Assembly: GCA_030374805.1 (NCBI GenBank)
Contig: JARGSG010000026.1
Span: forward strand, 372,001-436,000
Length of the DNA stretch: 64,000 nt
Direction: 5' to 3'
Source of the DNA: Gracilaria gracilis
Taxonomy: Eukaryota > Rhodophyta > Florideophyceae > Gracilariales > Gracilariaceae
Made by a program: the position numbers and the translations under genes. Position 1 is the stretch's first letter. The number at the start of each line of letters is the position of its first letter. Below are positions 32,960 through 42,896 of the stretch, in pieces. The notes under the pieces are model-generated. The model saw only the letters and a list, made by a program, of their open reading frames with translations. It searched no databases and was not told where the DNA came from.

Positions 32960-34327
32960 CTATTCCAATTCGCGAACAATGTTCTTCTTTCGTTCTTGAA
33001 CCTTTTTGGGTCGTTTCTCCGGTCTAGTATTTCTTCGCACATTCTTCTCCTTTCGTTCAGCGCTCTTCTTCATGATCGCCTTGGTAATTTGCATAGAGCG
33101 TACATGAGCCGGTACATGGCGTTTCTTTGCAATCTTCCTGACCTCAGAAAGCGATTGATATCGGCGGATCAACTTGTCGGCGGCATCGACCTTTTCTCGC
33201 TCAGCAGCAAAGAGAGGCTTGAGGGGACGACTTCGTTCACTCTTCCACACGCGCACATCAGCGTCATCACTGCCGGAAATGACGTACGATCCATCCAACG
33301 AAAACGACACGGCAAACACGCGTTGCATTCGCTTGGTGTGGTAAACTTCGCGACTTCTACCGGTGGTGTACGGGAAGATTCGAATGGTCTTGTCATAACT
33401 GCCGGTGACGAATTCTTGCCCCGTCGGGCTGAAGTCGACCGACATAACGGCTGCAGCATGGTCCTTGTGAACAGACAACGCTCCCCTATCGGACAGTTTT
33501 CTCAAGTCGTATGCATAGCAGTTGTGGTCGTCGTTGGCCGTGACAAAGTTCATAGCTTCGATAGGATTCCACGAGATGTCGTTGGTGCGCATCTTGAGCA
33601 CCAACCTTCGAACGGGCGTTTTGGCTCGCACGTCGTACAAGGTGATGGAGCGATCCGAGCCTGCAGACGCCAGGATAGAGGTCTCCACTGGATTCCACCT
33701 GACGCAGTGCAACGAATCGACGGAGGACGACAGAGATTGAATGGGGTTGGAGCGACTCTCATCCCAAAGCTGCACGACGCTCGACGCAGTGGCGAACCAA
33801 GGCTGGTTATAATTGGCGTGAATGGACGCCAGCGGGCCCGCATTGGAACGATACTGATGCAAAGAGTGGACCAAGTCGGGGTTTGCAGCGTATTCAGCAC
33901 TCACCTGCGCACAGTGAACCAGTTTGGCATCGGTACAAAACAAGATGCGTTGAGAATCATGAGAGAAGGAGATAGCCCTAACGAAAGCGCGCGGCGTAGG
34001 CGCAAGCGCAAAGCGGGCGCGATGGGAGGGCAAATGCCACAGGCGCATCTCGCCGTCGGCGGCGGCGGACGCCAGCAGCGCGACATTGCGACGCGAGCGC
34101 GCCAGACAGTACACGCCGTCCTGATGGGAGGGCGAGCAGGCGAACAGGAACGGGCGCGCCAGGATGCGGTTGAGCTTGGCGGCGGTGATGGAACGCTGCA
34201 CGTCGAGCGGGTGCTGCGGCGCGTGCAGCTGCGGCTTGGGGTTGGACGAAAAGCGCGCGCGGTTGGTGGTGCCGTCGTTGCGCCCGGACCACTCCGCGTC
34301 GGAGCGCGACAGCACGCGGAGCCTCAT
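32960..34327 (-). CDS. DCAF13/Sof1-like WD40 protein
   Basis: Sof1/DCAF13 is a nucleolar WD40 protein of the small-subunit processome that works with U3 snoRNA in 18S rRNA maturation. The 455-residue product has the expected size (human about 445). It starts MRLRVLSRSDAEW, like the MKVKMLSR start of DCAF13, which fixes the start at 34327; the longer open frame to 34429 is ignored. About seven WD repeats fill residues 65-365 (for example LASAGSDRSITLYDVR, FVTGSYDKTIRIF, VISGSDDADVRVW). The basic Sof1-specific C-terminus follows (KKRHVPAHVRSMQI..., then Lys/Arg-rich). No intron. Confidence 0.92.
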   Translation of the reverse strand: MRLRVLSRSDAEWSGRNDGTTNRARFSSNPKPQLHAPQHPLDVQRSITAAKLNRILARPFLFACSPSHQDGVYCLARSRRNVALLASAAADGEMRLWHLPSHRARFALAPTPRAFVRAISFSHDSQRILFCTDAKLVHCAQVSAEYAANPDLVHSLHQYRSNAGPLASIHANYNQPWFATASSVVQLWDESRSNPIQSLSSSVDSLHCVRWNPVETSILASAGSDRSITLYDVRAKTPVRRLVLKMRTNDISWNPIEAMNFVTANDDHNCYAYDLRKLSDRGALSVHKDHAAAVMSVDFSPTGQEFVTGSYDKTIRIFPYTTGRSREVYHTKRMQRVFAVSFSLDGSYVISGSDDADVRVWKSERSRPLKPLFAAEREKVDAADKLIRRYQSLSEVRKIAKKRHVPAHVRSMQITKAIMKKSAERKEKNVRRNTRPEKRPKKVQERKKNIVRELE

Positions 34328-35254
34328 GGCGGCGCGCGGCACGGCGGTGCGGCGCGGGAAGCGGATGGCGTGAAGCGCGCTGCTGATGGGCGAGGCAGCT
34401 GGTTGGTGAAGCGAATCGTTGTCAAGCACGCGGCGGCGCCGATCAAAGTTTGATCATCAAACGAGAATGTCGGGCGGCACGTGTGTGCGTGACACACGTG
34501 GCGCGGCGGTGTGTGCTGTGCGCGAGAAATGGCCAGCGGCGAGTGAGATTGGGCTGCCAAGCGGATCAAGTTGTGCGCGCGCTGATTGGGCGGCAAGCGA
34601 GCGGGCGGGACGAGTGGAAAGCGACATCTCGCGGGCGCAACACATGCGCATTGTTTTAAACGGCTGGCTGAATGGCTGGCGCCGTGGGCACCGCGCGCCT
34701 TTATTGTTCCGCATGGCCGTACGCTGTGTACAGTGTAAGCTGAATTTGGTCGCTCGCGCCTGAGGTCATCTCAGCGTGATCTCAGCTCAGCGCTCGTTGG
34801 GGCCGCGCGCGCCAATGGCCAATGCAACCAATGCTTTCTAGAGCTAGTGCTACCAACACTTTTTAGTTTCAAGTCAAGTGTAGATACATACATACAAACG
34901 GTAGAAGAATAATAGATACAAGCGCCACCATATGACACGGGCCTTGTTCGCAGCACATGGAAACGCCACTGCGTGTGCGAGATTGTTCGCGCACCATGAT
35001 GGGACGCACACACACGCGAGCAACAGCTCGCACTGACGGTGTGTGGCTGACAAGGAAGCGCGCAGCGGATCAAAAGCGCAAAACGGCGCGCCAAGCGGGC
35101 GAAGAAAAGGCGCGCGGCGCTTTTTGCGCGCCCAACCAGCGCGCAGCGGCTGATCCGCGATCAAAAAACAGCAAAGAGCGCCCACAGCCGCCACAGCCGC
35201 CACAGCCGCCAGTCACACAACACACACGCACACCGAAGCAATGCAGTTTGCAGG
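34328..35254. other. 0.9 kb GC-rich intergenic region
   Basis: It separates the 5' end of DCAF13 from the 3' end of the homeodomain gene. Open frames here are GC-driven and unrecognised. A TAGATACATACATACAAACGG stretch at 34880-34900 resembles the recurrent CAACGGTAGATAC motif. Confidence 0.4.
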
Positions 35255-37096
35255 TTACACTGCGCGCATCAGCTTCACGTAGCGCTGCGCCTCCTTGAGA
35301 GATCTTAGTCGCTGCCCATCGGGCGCCACGTACACCGTTGCCCCATTCGCTCCCGTCATACAGCCCACTCGCCATCCCTCCGGCAGCCCGTCTGGTCCCG
35401 AGCCTTCCACCACTGCGTCCGTTGTGCTTTTCGCTCGTTTCCTGCCCTTTGTCTCCCCACTACCGCCGCCACTACCTGTCGCCTTCCTCTTGCCGCACAC
35501 CGGGTGCGTCACACTCAGTCCCACGCTCTTGCGCACCACCATCAGCGGCGCCTTCTTCTTCACCACCCAGTTATCGCCGCCGCGCCAGATTTGGTACGGG
35601 CGCAGCAGGTGGCGCCGCGTCCATTCAACCTGTCCGTTTTCGAAGCTCACTAGATACCCTTTTCGAATTACCAGCGTTTGAATCACACCAATAAACCACC
35701 CGCCGTCCTTGAGCACCTCGATAGCGTCCCCAATATCCGGTCGCCACGTATCCAGTTCAGGAGCCTTTGGTCGAATACGCTTAGCGAGCACCTCTTCCTG
35801 CAGCTTGTTCCCATGTTCATCCACGCGATGTTCATACCTCACCACGTACCAAATACGCGCCACAGCCGGTGTGGGCGATGCAACGGGCGATCGTACCGTA
35901 CGCGGAGACTCATCTCCATCATCCTTCTCATTGTCACAGCCTTCAGCGTCACTCTTCTCACCACTGTGATGCACCACCATGCGACCAGCGCCATGCGCAC
36001 CGCTGGCAGCCGCGCCGCCACCGCCCGCACTGGCGCCCAGCGAAATGTGCGCCGGCGCCCTACACAATACCACAGCCGAGTACCACGAGCGACAGATGCC
36101 CTTGTCACTCTCCATCACCTCCACCCCATCGCCCACAGCATACTCTCTCTGCGAAAACAGTCTCGGCGTGGGCGGCACGAAGCGCGCGCGCGGCCGTCGC
36201 TGCGTCACGGGCGTGCACGGCTCCTCGCCGCCAGCCGCACCACTCGGAGGCGGCGACCTCAACAGCGCGTTGTTGGCGTTGGCACCGTCGCGAAGCTCGC
36301 GCTCCGCCAGCGCGACAGGCGGCGCGCGCGCGTCAGCCACGCGCACAGCGCGCGCGGTGGCGACGCAAGGCGGCACGCTCAACGAGTGCGACGGCGCCAA
36401 TTGCGAGGAGGCGCACCTGAAAGCGAGCTCGGCCATGCAGGTAGCAGCGGCCACTTCCTCTTGCTTCTGCTTGGCGGCGGCGGCGGCGGCGCGGCGTCTG
36501 GCGGCGGCGGCGGCCTTCTCGGCCTTCTTGTGCGGCACTCTTGCGCGCCGGTTCTTGAACCACAGCACGGCGGACTGGAAGGGCATGTCGATGGCGGCGG
36601 ACAGTTGCTGCAGCTCGGCGGACGACGGCGACGGGTTGTGCTCAAACTTGGCCAGCAGGTGTGTGAGCTGCGCGGGCGACGCGCGGTAGCGACGTTGCTT
36701 GGGGCGGCGTTGCGCGGCGGCGGCGGTGGCGGCGGCGGCGGCGGCGGCGGCGGAGGCAGCAGCAGCAGCAGCAGCGGCAGCGGTAGCGGCGGCGGAGGCG
36801 GTGGGCGTGGCGGAGGAGGCGGCGGAGGAGGTGGTGGCGGTTGCGGTGGCGGTGGGGGCGGGGGTGGAAAGCTGCTGCATGGCAGGAGGGGTGGGCCTGA
36901 TAGGCGACGCAGTGGCGAGAGAAGCGGCGGTGGCAAGCGCGCCAAGCGATAGCGCAGCGGCGGTTGTGGAGGGCGATGGCGGGGTAGGGGTGGGGCGCGG
37001 CGGCGGTTGTGCAAGATGCAGCGACGGCAACGGCGGCAACACGGGCGGGTTGAAGGTGGGCGATACGGGCGGATGAGGGCGCGGCGGAGAGCTCAT
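35255..37096 (-). CDS. Homeodomain-Agenet-Agenet-MBD protein
   Basis: The 613-residue product combines four chromatin-linked domains. A low-complexity Pro/Ala N-terminus (1-128, long Ala runs) is followed by a homeodomain at about 131-191 with the third-helix signature LWFKNRRARVPHK. A tandem Agenet (plant Tudor-like) pair follows: VGDGVEVMESDKG...SWYSAVVL with WYVVRYEH and LAKRIRPKAP (318-445, with a glycine/serine-rich insertion), and IGDAIEVLKDGGWFIGVIQ to HLLRPYQIW (451-503). Residues 569-611 look like a methyl-CpG-binding domain (LPEGWRVG, APDGQRLRSLKEAQRYV). I chose the Met at 37096 (CCCACCATGAGC); the frame is open 88 codons further. It is probably a nuclear reader joining DNA sequence, histone tail and DNA methylation; that role is inferred. 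Intronless. Confidence 0.83.
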   Translation of the reverse strand: MSSPPRPHPPVSPTFNPPVLPPLPSLHLAQPPPRPTPTPPSPSTTAAALSLGALATAASLATASPIRPTPPAMQQLSTPAPTATATATTSSAASSATPTASAAATAAAAAAAAASAAAAAAAATAAAAQRRPKQRRYRASPAQLTHLLAKFEHNPSPSSAELQQLSAAIDMPFQSAVLWFKNRRARVPHKKAEKAAAAARRRAAAAAAKQKQEEVAAATCMAELAFRCASSQLAPSHSLSVPPCVATARAVRVADARAPPVALAERELRDGANANNALLRSPPPSGAAGGEEPCTPVTQRRPRARFVPPTPRLFSQREYAVGDGVEVMESDKGICRSWYSAVVLCRAPAHISLGASAGGGGAAASGAHGAGRMVVHHSGEKSDAEGCDNEKDDGDESPRTVRSPVASPTPAVARIWYVVRYEHRVDEHGNKLQEEVLAKRIRPKAPELDTWRPDIGDAIEVLKDGGWFIGVIQTLVIRKGYLVSFENGQVEWTRRHLLRPYQIWRGGDNWVVKKKAPLMVVRKSVGLSVTHPVCGKRKATGSGGGSGETKGRKRAKSTTDAVVEGSGPDGLPEGWRVGCMTGANGATVYVAPDGQRLRSLKEAQRYVKLMRAV

Positions 37097-37436
37097 GGTG
37101 GGATGGCGGGCGGGGGGTGGGAGAAGCGAGTTGTTGGCAACAAACGGTTTGTGAGGTGATCCGAGCATTTGAGAAGACGCGTGTGATTTAAACGCACACG
37201 GGCTGAAAAGCGGGCGGAAAAGAGGCGCGCGCGTGCCAATGCAGCGATGTAAGGAGCGGCGCGCGCCAACGTCAGAAGCATTCATCCGGCTCCCGCGCCG
37301 CGCGCGCGCGCTCACGAAAGCGCGAAAGCGCGAGCGCCGCGTTAGCGCGCCATACGCCAATAACCGATGCGCGTTGCATGTTGCGCTTCCATTCGTTCAA
37401 TCAAAAGCGCGCACGCGCCGTGCAACTCTCCCCTAA

Positions 37437-37438
<2 letters not shown>

Positions 37439-37467
<29 letters not shown>
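37439..37467 (+). repeat. Run of 29 consecutive Cs
   Basis: An uninterrupted C29 tract lies 343 bp upstream of the homeodomain gene start, in the interval after the MIT-PRONE gene. It may form a G-quadruplex on the G strand, and its length is prone to sequencing error. Confidence 0.85.
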
Positions 37468-37603
37468 GCGTCCATTTTTAGCGCGTCCCCCACGCGCCCC
37501 GTCGCGCCCGTTCAAAACTTCCAAACCGCCAAACGCGCCCCGCGCGTGCCAGCTGGCGTCGCCCATTGCTACAACCCGCCCGCTACGCGCTCCTTCTGTA
37601 CAG

Positions 37604-37617
37604 TACCAACGGTAGAT
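37604..37617. promoter_or_regulatory. Recurrent motif TACCAACGGTAGATA
   Basis: A full copy of the recurrent intergenic word lies about 510 bp upstream of the homeodomain gene and 105 bp past the MIT-PRONE stop codon. GTAGATAGATT follows. Confidence 0.45.
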
Positions 37618-37721
37618 ACACTCGTAGATAGATTATCTCGAAAAAATTTTCAACTCTACACACATACACCACAAAAATCGTTGTACAACACTTATCATAC
37701 TTGTCTGCTCTCTCTAGATAC

Positions 37722-40532
37722 TCAGCTGCCTCCCGCCACTGCCGCGGCCGCTGCTGCTGCAGCCGCCGCCGCAGCCGCAGCCTTCTTCTTCTTCTTCCCC
37801 TTCCCGCCGCCGCCCGCCACGCGCTTCTTCTCCTTCTCGTCCGCGTCCACCAGCTCGCGAATCCTCGTCAGCAGCCGGTACGCCCGCGACTCCAGCGCGC
37901 GCGAGTACGCCTCCAGCCCCGCCCGTCCAATGTCGTCATTGTTCTGAATCTTCGCCATGTCCAGCTCCGTGTGCTGCATCGTGGGCCACTCGCGCCGCAG
38001 GTCCCTGATTGCGTTTTGGCACCGTCGGAACGCCGTCATTGCCTGATGAAACCGCTCGCCCCGGATGTCGAACGTCCGGCTCAGGAATGATTTGTTGGAC
38101 GCCTTGGCCTCCCAGATCAGCGCCACTTTCTCCAGGCTCGACGTGATTTCCTTCGCCGCCTCCTTATGCCACAGATTGCGGTCCTTCATGTAGTCCGACA
38201 CCTTGAACATGCCCCACGTCGTCAGGCCCTCCTTCAGCTCACGCGGGATCAGGTTGCGCGCGTGCTTGGGCAGCCCCTCCACGAAACATTGCGGTACCGG
38301 CATCGACTTCACCACCTCTACGTTGATCTCGTGGCATACCTTGAATACGCTGCGCATCTCCATCTCCGCCTCGTCCACGATCCGTCGCACCTCACCTGAC
38401 AACCCGCCCTTCTCCACAACGGGCACTTTCACCCACCATCTCCGCCGCCCGCGTCCGCCGGTCCCCGAGTCCCCATCTCGCTCCACGTACCGCACGTGCC
38501 CGCTCAGCGCCGCAAAAGATCGCATAGTGCGCCTCACCGAACGGTCGCACCGTTCCAACGAAGGCAGGTCACGCGCAATATCCTCTCGCAGCTCGTGCAT
38601 CCCAAATCCACCCTCGCCAACTGCCCGCTCTCTCTTGATTTCCTGTAGCATAGACAGTAGAACCTCAAGTTCCGACGCCCATTTGTGCTCCAATTCCGGA
38701 GCCAATGGCTCCAATCTCTTCAAATCCCCAAAAGTGTTTGCATTCAGCGTAGTCAGAAGCAATTCCAGCGCTCGAGCTGGTCCCAAGTGCTTACGCTTCA
38801 CCGTAAAGTTGTTGAGACATTCCTGCATCAACTTCACCCGCTCCTGCATCTCTGCAACACGCTCGCGCGAAACCGAATTTGTTGACGCTCGCACAGCACT
38901 GCGTGAGATGGGTCGGCTCAGACTGCTCCGGTGCGCCTTTGTCGACGCAGACAGCCCCACCGTCCCGCCACGCGGTGCATCGGGGATCGCCGCCAAAGGC
39001 TTTTCGTTGCAGTAGTCGGGGTACGGCGCCCGTTGCAGTTCATACTCTGCGCCCCTCGCATCTGCATTCTCTTCGTCTGCTACAACAGTTTCGGCCTCCG
39101 CATTCGGCACAGGCGGGAGCGGTCTGGTAGGAGGTTGCAATTTTTCGGCGTGAGATGATTGTTGAGCTTGCAGCACTTTGGCTGCCGATATTTCTTTCTT
39201 TGGAACCGAGGCAGGCGCGATGAGATGCTTGGGTAGCGCCTTGTGATGATGAGACACGGGCTTCGATACATGGATGTTCTCCACGCGAGTGTACGAGGTG
39301 TATACGGTGTTGTTGACCATATGTTGATCGTAATGTTCTTTGCGCGTCTGCATAATGGACTCCTCACCAGCATTCTCCTCATCCATGTTTTCACTGCCAT
39401 CCATATCTTCTTCGAACGCTTCGCGAATAACCTCGCAACGCTCCGTGTACATCTTAATTCTCTCGTGCACGTCACTACCCTCCTCGGGCGGTAAGAACGG
39501 AATCACCTCGTAATACAAATCAACAACAGTCCAATACAGCTCAAACGCTTCGAAATACTCCTCCTTCTCGTCACAAATCACAGCTTTTTCGGCGGTGCTC
39601 TCTGCCCTTGCAAGCAGTTCCCGAATGTACATATCGCGAACGCCCCACTCGCTTTCGGCATCAGGTGAAGAAGTGATTTCCTCTACTACGACATGAGAAT
39701 GAGGCTGAGTGGGTTGCTGCACAGAAGAGGGCGATGGGCGCTTCTCATTGGCACGATGAGCATTTTGCTTGGCGGAAGAGGCAGGCGGTGGAGGCGGGGG
39801 CGGCGTAACATCGCTCAATTGGGCGTTCGATTGGTGAGCGTCGCGCTTGTTGCCACGAGCCACACCGTTGAGCTTGGGGCGCGGCGGGTGTGCAGCAGTG
39901 CGTTTGACAACAGCATCGGCAGCACCAGGCGCATGGTTGTCATGCGCAGGGGGGCAAAGTTCATGCACGCAAGACTCCAGACGCCCCGGGCCGGTCTTAG
40001 GGATGAGCGGCTCCATGTCGGCCGACGCGGAGCCAAAGGTATCCACCGAGGAGTCGACATACGGCGCTGGCGGCGGCGGTCGCACTTGATCGACGCGCTG
40101 CAGATCGCGCTCGCGCAGCGGAATTCGGTCATGTTCGCGCGGAAGCGAGGCAGAGGCCGAGAACTTTTGAATGAGGCTGCCCACGCTGGCGGCGGCGGAC
40201 GGCTGCAGGGGTTTTGGGGGCGAGCGTGATTTGTGCTTCTGCTCGTCGGCTCTGGCGGACACGATGGCAGCCAGATGGGCGCGTGGGTTGTTCTGCTTGT
40301 GGTGGGTCTTGGAGCGTTGCAACTTTTTGGAGGGGCCGTTGGTGGCGCTGGCGCTGTGCTTCTTGACGGGGGTGGACGGCGCGGACGACGCGGTGGCAGG
40401 CGGTTCGGCGGCTGTCTCAAACTGCTGGCGGATGGAGCGCACGGAGCGCTTGGGCTTGTCAGCGTGGTGGTGGTGCTGCTGCTGCGCGGCAGCGCGCTGC
40501 ATGCGGCGCTGCTCTCGCGAAGGAGCGTACAT
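37722..40532 (-). CDS. MIT-PRONE domain protein, RopGEF-type
   Basis: PRONE domains are guanine nucleotide exchange factors for plant ROP/Rac GTPases. Residues about 558-890 of this 936-residue product match PRONE: NTFGDLKRLEPLAPELEHKW, VRYVERD, RWWVKVPVVEKGGLS, then TELDMAKIQNNDDIG and LEAYSRALESRAYRLLTRI, the last two nearly as in plant RopGEFs. Residues about 303-375 form an MIT-like three-helix bundle (LLARAESTAEKAVICDEKEE, FELYWTVVDLYYEVIPFL), which elsewhere binds ESCRT-III or microtubule partners. The rest is disordered, His/Pro/Ser-rich, with a Lys-rich, poly-Ala C-terminus. The start MYAPSREQ is the first ATG. Plant RopGEFs carry no MIT, so the pairing stands out. Intronless. Confidence 0.85.
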   Translation of the reverse strand: MYAPSREQRRMQRAAAQQQHHHHADKPKRSVRSIRQQFETAAEPPATASSAPSTPVKKHSASATNGPSKKLQRSKTHHKQNNPRAHLAAIVSARADEQKHKSRSPPKPLQPSAAASVGSLIQKFSASASLPREHDRIPLRERDLQRVDQVRPPPPAPYVDSSVDTFGSASADMEPLIPKTGPGRLESCVHELCPPAHDNHAPGAADAVVKRTAAHPPRPKLNGVARGNKRDAHQSNAQLSDVTPPPPPPPASSAKQNAHRANEKRPSPSSVQQPTQPHSHVVVEEITSSPDAESEWGVRDMYIRELLARAESTAEKAVICDEKEEYFEAFELYWTVVDLYYEVIPFLPPEEGSDVHERIKMYTERCEVIREAFEEDMDGSENMDEENAGEESIMQTRKEHYDQHMVNNTVYTSYTRVENIHVSKPVSHHHKALPKHLIAPASVPKKEISAAKVLQAQQSSHAEKLQPPTRPLPPVPNAEAETVVADEENADARGAEYELQRAPYPDYCNEKPLAAIPDAPRGGTVGLSASTKAHRSSLSRPISRSAVRASTNSVSRERVAEMQERVKLMQECLNNFTVKRKHLGPARALELLLTTLNANTFGDLKRLEPLAPELEHKWASELEVLLSMLQEIKRERAVGEGGFGMHELREDIARDLPSLERCDRSVRRTMRSFAALSGHVRYVERDGDSGTGGRGRRRWWVKVPVVEKGGLSGEVRRIVDEAEMEMRSVFKVCHEINVEVVKSMPVPQCFVEGLPKHARNLIPRELKEGLTTWGMFKVSDYMKDRNLWHKEAAKEITSSLEKVALIWEAKASNKSFLSRTFDIRGERFHQAMTAFRRCQNAIRDLRREWPTMQHTELDMAKIQNNDDIGRAGLEAYSRALESRAYRLLTRIRELVDADEKEKKRVAGGGGKGKKKKKAAAAAAAAAAAAAAVAGGS

Positions 40533-40770
40533 GGGAAAGGGGGAAAAGGGGGGTAAAGGGGGGGGAAAGGGGGGGGGGGGAGAAAGGGGAATGGGAGCAG
40601 ACAGCAGGACGACGTCGAAGAAGGGTAGAGGCGGCGCGCCACAACAATTGCGAGCGCAATATAGGATAACGCGCGGAGATTTGAAATGGCGCGGCGGAAC
40701 GAAACGGCCACCTTTGAAACTTCAAAAAAGAGCGGCGCGTGGTGGGCGCGGCAGCCACGCGCGCGCGACG

Positions 40771-42184
40771 TCAGCCGCGGCGGCAGCGGCGGCGGCGCGT
40801 CACTGACGGCAGCGGACCGTTGGGGCGGCGCGCGCGCGGCGCACGCGCCAGTCGCGCGCGCAGCTGGCGCACGGCCCAGCGCGCGTGTCGGCGCACCAGC
40901 GCGCTGTCATGGCTGCGCGCGGCGCGGCGCAGCGCGCGCAGCTCGTGCGCGCCGCCGACGTTGCCCAGCGCCACTGCGACGTTACGCGCCAGCCGCGCGC
41001 GGCCGATGCGGCGCATGGGCGACGCGGCGAAGCGCGTCTGGAAGGCGGCCTCGTCCAGCTGCAGCAGCGGCAGCAGCGGCGGCGACGCCGTGCGCGGCGC
41101 GGCGGCGCCGAACAGCGGACTGAAGCCGCGCGTGGCGTGCGGCCACGGCGGCGTGCGCGCCCACTGCACGCGGTTCCACGGGCACACCTGCTGGCAGATG
41201 TCGCAGCCGTAGATGCGGTTGCCCATTTGGTGTCGTAGCCGCTCGCCGATCACGCCCTTGTGCTCGATCGTCAGGTAGCTGATACACTTGCGCGCGTCCA
41301 CCACGTGCTCCGACACAATCGCCCCCGTCGGGCACGCCGTCATGCACCGCGTGCACTTGCCGCACCCCGCTTCGCCGCGCCCGCGCGCCCGCGTGCCGCG
41401 CTCCTCGTCGCCGTCCAGCTCCAGCGCCACCGTGGAGAACAGCTCGCCGATGAAGAACCCGCTGCCGCCCCGCGCGTTGATCAGCAGTGAGTTCTTGCCG
41501 ATGAAGCCCAGTCCCGCGCGCTCTGCAAAGTCTCTCTCCAAGATCGCGCCCGTGTCTACGTAGAAGCGCCCTATTCCACCCGCCTTGTCGTTCAAATGTC
41601 GCGCCAGAGTCTTCAGTTTCTTCTGCAAGATGGTGTGATAGTCTTCGCCCCACGCGTAGCTGGACACCACTCCGCGCGTCGCTTCGCCTGAACTGCTGTC
41701 GTTGCGCTCGTTTAGTCGTCGTACGTCGTGCAGCTTTGGGAAGCCGCGCGTGCCTGGCCAGTAGTACATGCCCACCATGATCACTGATTGTGCTCCCGGC
41801 AGGATCAGCTGCGGGTTTTCTCGCCGAGCCACTCGGTCCGCGCGTTCCATGTAATCCAACTCACCGTGGTAACTGTCTTGTTGTGGTCAGTTCTTGCTTA
41901 CTATCATTAACAATGTGCATGCGTCCGCAAGCTTACCTGTTTGCAAGCCATTCCTTGTACTTGTTGAAACGAGAAGACTTTCTAGCTGATGTTACTCCCA
42001 CCAGGCTCAGTCCGAGAGATTGCGCCTTTGACTTGAGCTCTTCCTTTATTTGTTGAAGCTTTTCAGGGCAGCTCTCCACCTTGTCGTGCTTGTTACCAAC
42101 CCAGTTTCTGCGTGCCATCCCTCTGCTCCATACTCGCACCACTGCCATTGTGTTTTGCACCTGCGAAACATTCATGGCACACAA
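40771..42184 (-). CDS. queG: Epoxyqueuosine reductase, QueG type
   Basis: QueG reduces epoxyqueuosine to queuosine in tRNA anticodons, using cobalamin and two [4Fe-4S] clusters. There are two exons, 42184-41937 and 41872-40771, split by a 64 nt intron (GTAAGC...CAG) that joins ...EWLAN and SYHGELDYM in frame to give 449 residues. Visible motifs are CGKCTRCMTACPTGAI and YGCDICQQVCPWN (cluster ligands), and a HEAT-like C-terminal part (RNVAVALGNVGG, ALVRRHARWAVRQL) that normally binds tRNA. About 60 extra N-terminal residues may target an organelle. The enzyme is bacterial; most eukaryotes salvage queuine instead, so a plastid or lateral origin is likely. Met at 42184, or an in-frame Met three codons later, may be the start. 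Confidence 0.92.
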
Positions 42185-42332
42185 GTTGCACTAGTTGATA
42201 ACACTTTACACCACCTCAGCTCTTCCCCAGATAATACACTCCACGTGACCCCTTTGAGCTCAGCTGTGGCCGTTTACCAAGTCACAACCACACTTGTGGC
42301 TATGAACGTATTACTGCTTTAAGCTGACTGAG

Positions 42333-42343
42333 TACCAACGGTA
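42333..42343. promoter_or_regulatory. Recurrent motif TACCAACGGTA in the QueG promoter region
   Basis: One exact copy lies 149 bp before the QueG start codon, in the divergent interval shared with SmB. Confidence 0.45.
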
Positions 42344-42896
42344 CCCGAGTATGACATCATCCCGACCATCAGATGATTCCGCAATCTGTCGGCGTTTTAG
42401 CTCCGAATGAAGACCTAAACCATATTCGTTGCCGAATAATGCACCCTTGGTAACAGAGCACACAGAAGGACGGCGGTCAAACGATCACCGATAGTCGATA
42501 ATTCGCAGATCGACGTGAACACAATCTGCACGGCGCAGCGTCTGTCGGACGGATCTGGCAAAACGTCTGGAAGCTGAACTGGCCGCCCCCGGCCGGCGGC
42601 CAGTTGGTTGCTCGGCGGTCGAGGCACCAAAAAGCTCCACAAACCCAAAACTTTGGCGAAAAGCTTTTGGAAAAACTACCAACTTTGACATGCTCACCCT
42701 CTTTCGCGCGAGCTTTGCTCATTCGTCCTTCAAGCTCTTTCTCGGATCAGTCAGTCCGCTTTCGCTTAAAAAGGTTCGAGCACGACCGCCATTGTTGTCT
42801 CTCTCGTCATATTCCAATCTTCGTCACCGCAACTGATTTTGAGCCTCGGACTTGCATAAGGAACAAGCGGCGAGCGACTCAACGAGCCAACCAAAC

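Noticed and set aside
32996-34453. 485-codon plus-strand frame
   Set aside because: It lies antisense to the DCAF13 gene, is Gly/Arg-rich and has no recognisable domain; the minus strand shows clear WD repeats.
35678-36952. 424-codon plus-strand frame with long Gly runs
   Set aside because: It is the antisense of the Ala/Pro-rich homeodomain gene; the Gly runs reflect GC-rich triplet repeats.
39815-40711. 298-codon frame overlapping the MIT-PRONE gene
   Set aside because: A shadow frame, Pro/Ser/Arg-rich, of the true PRONE coding frame.
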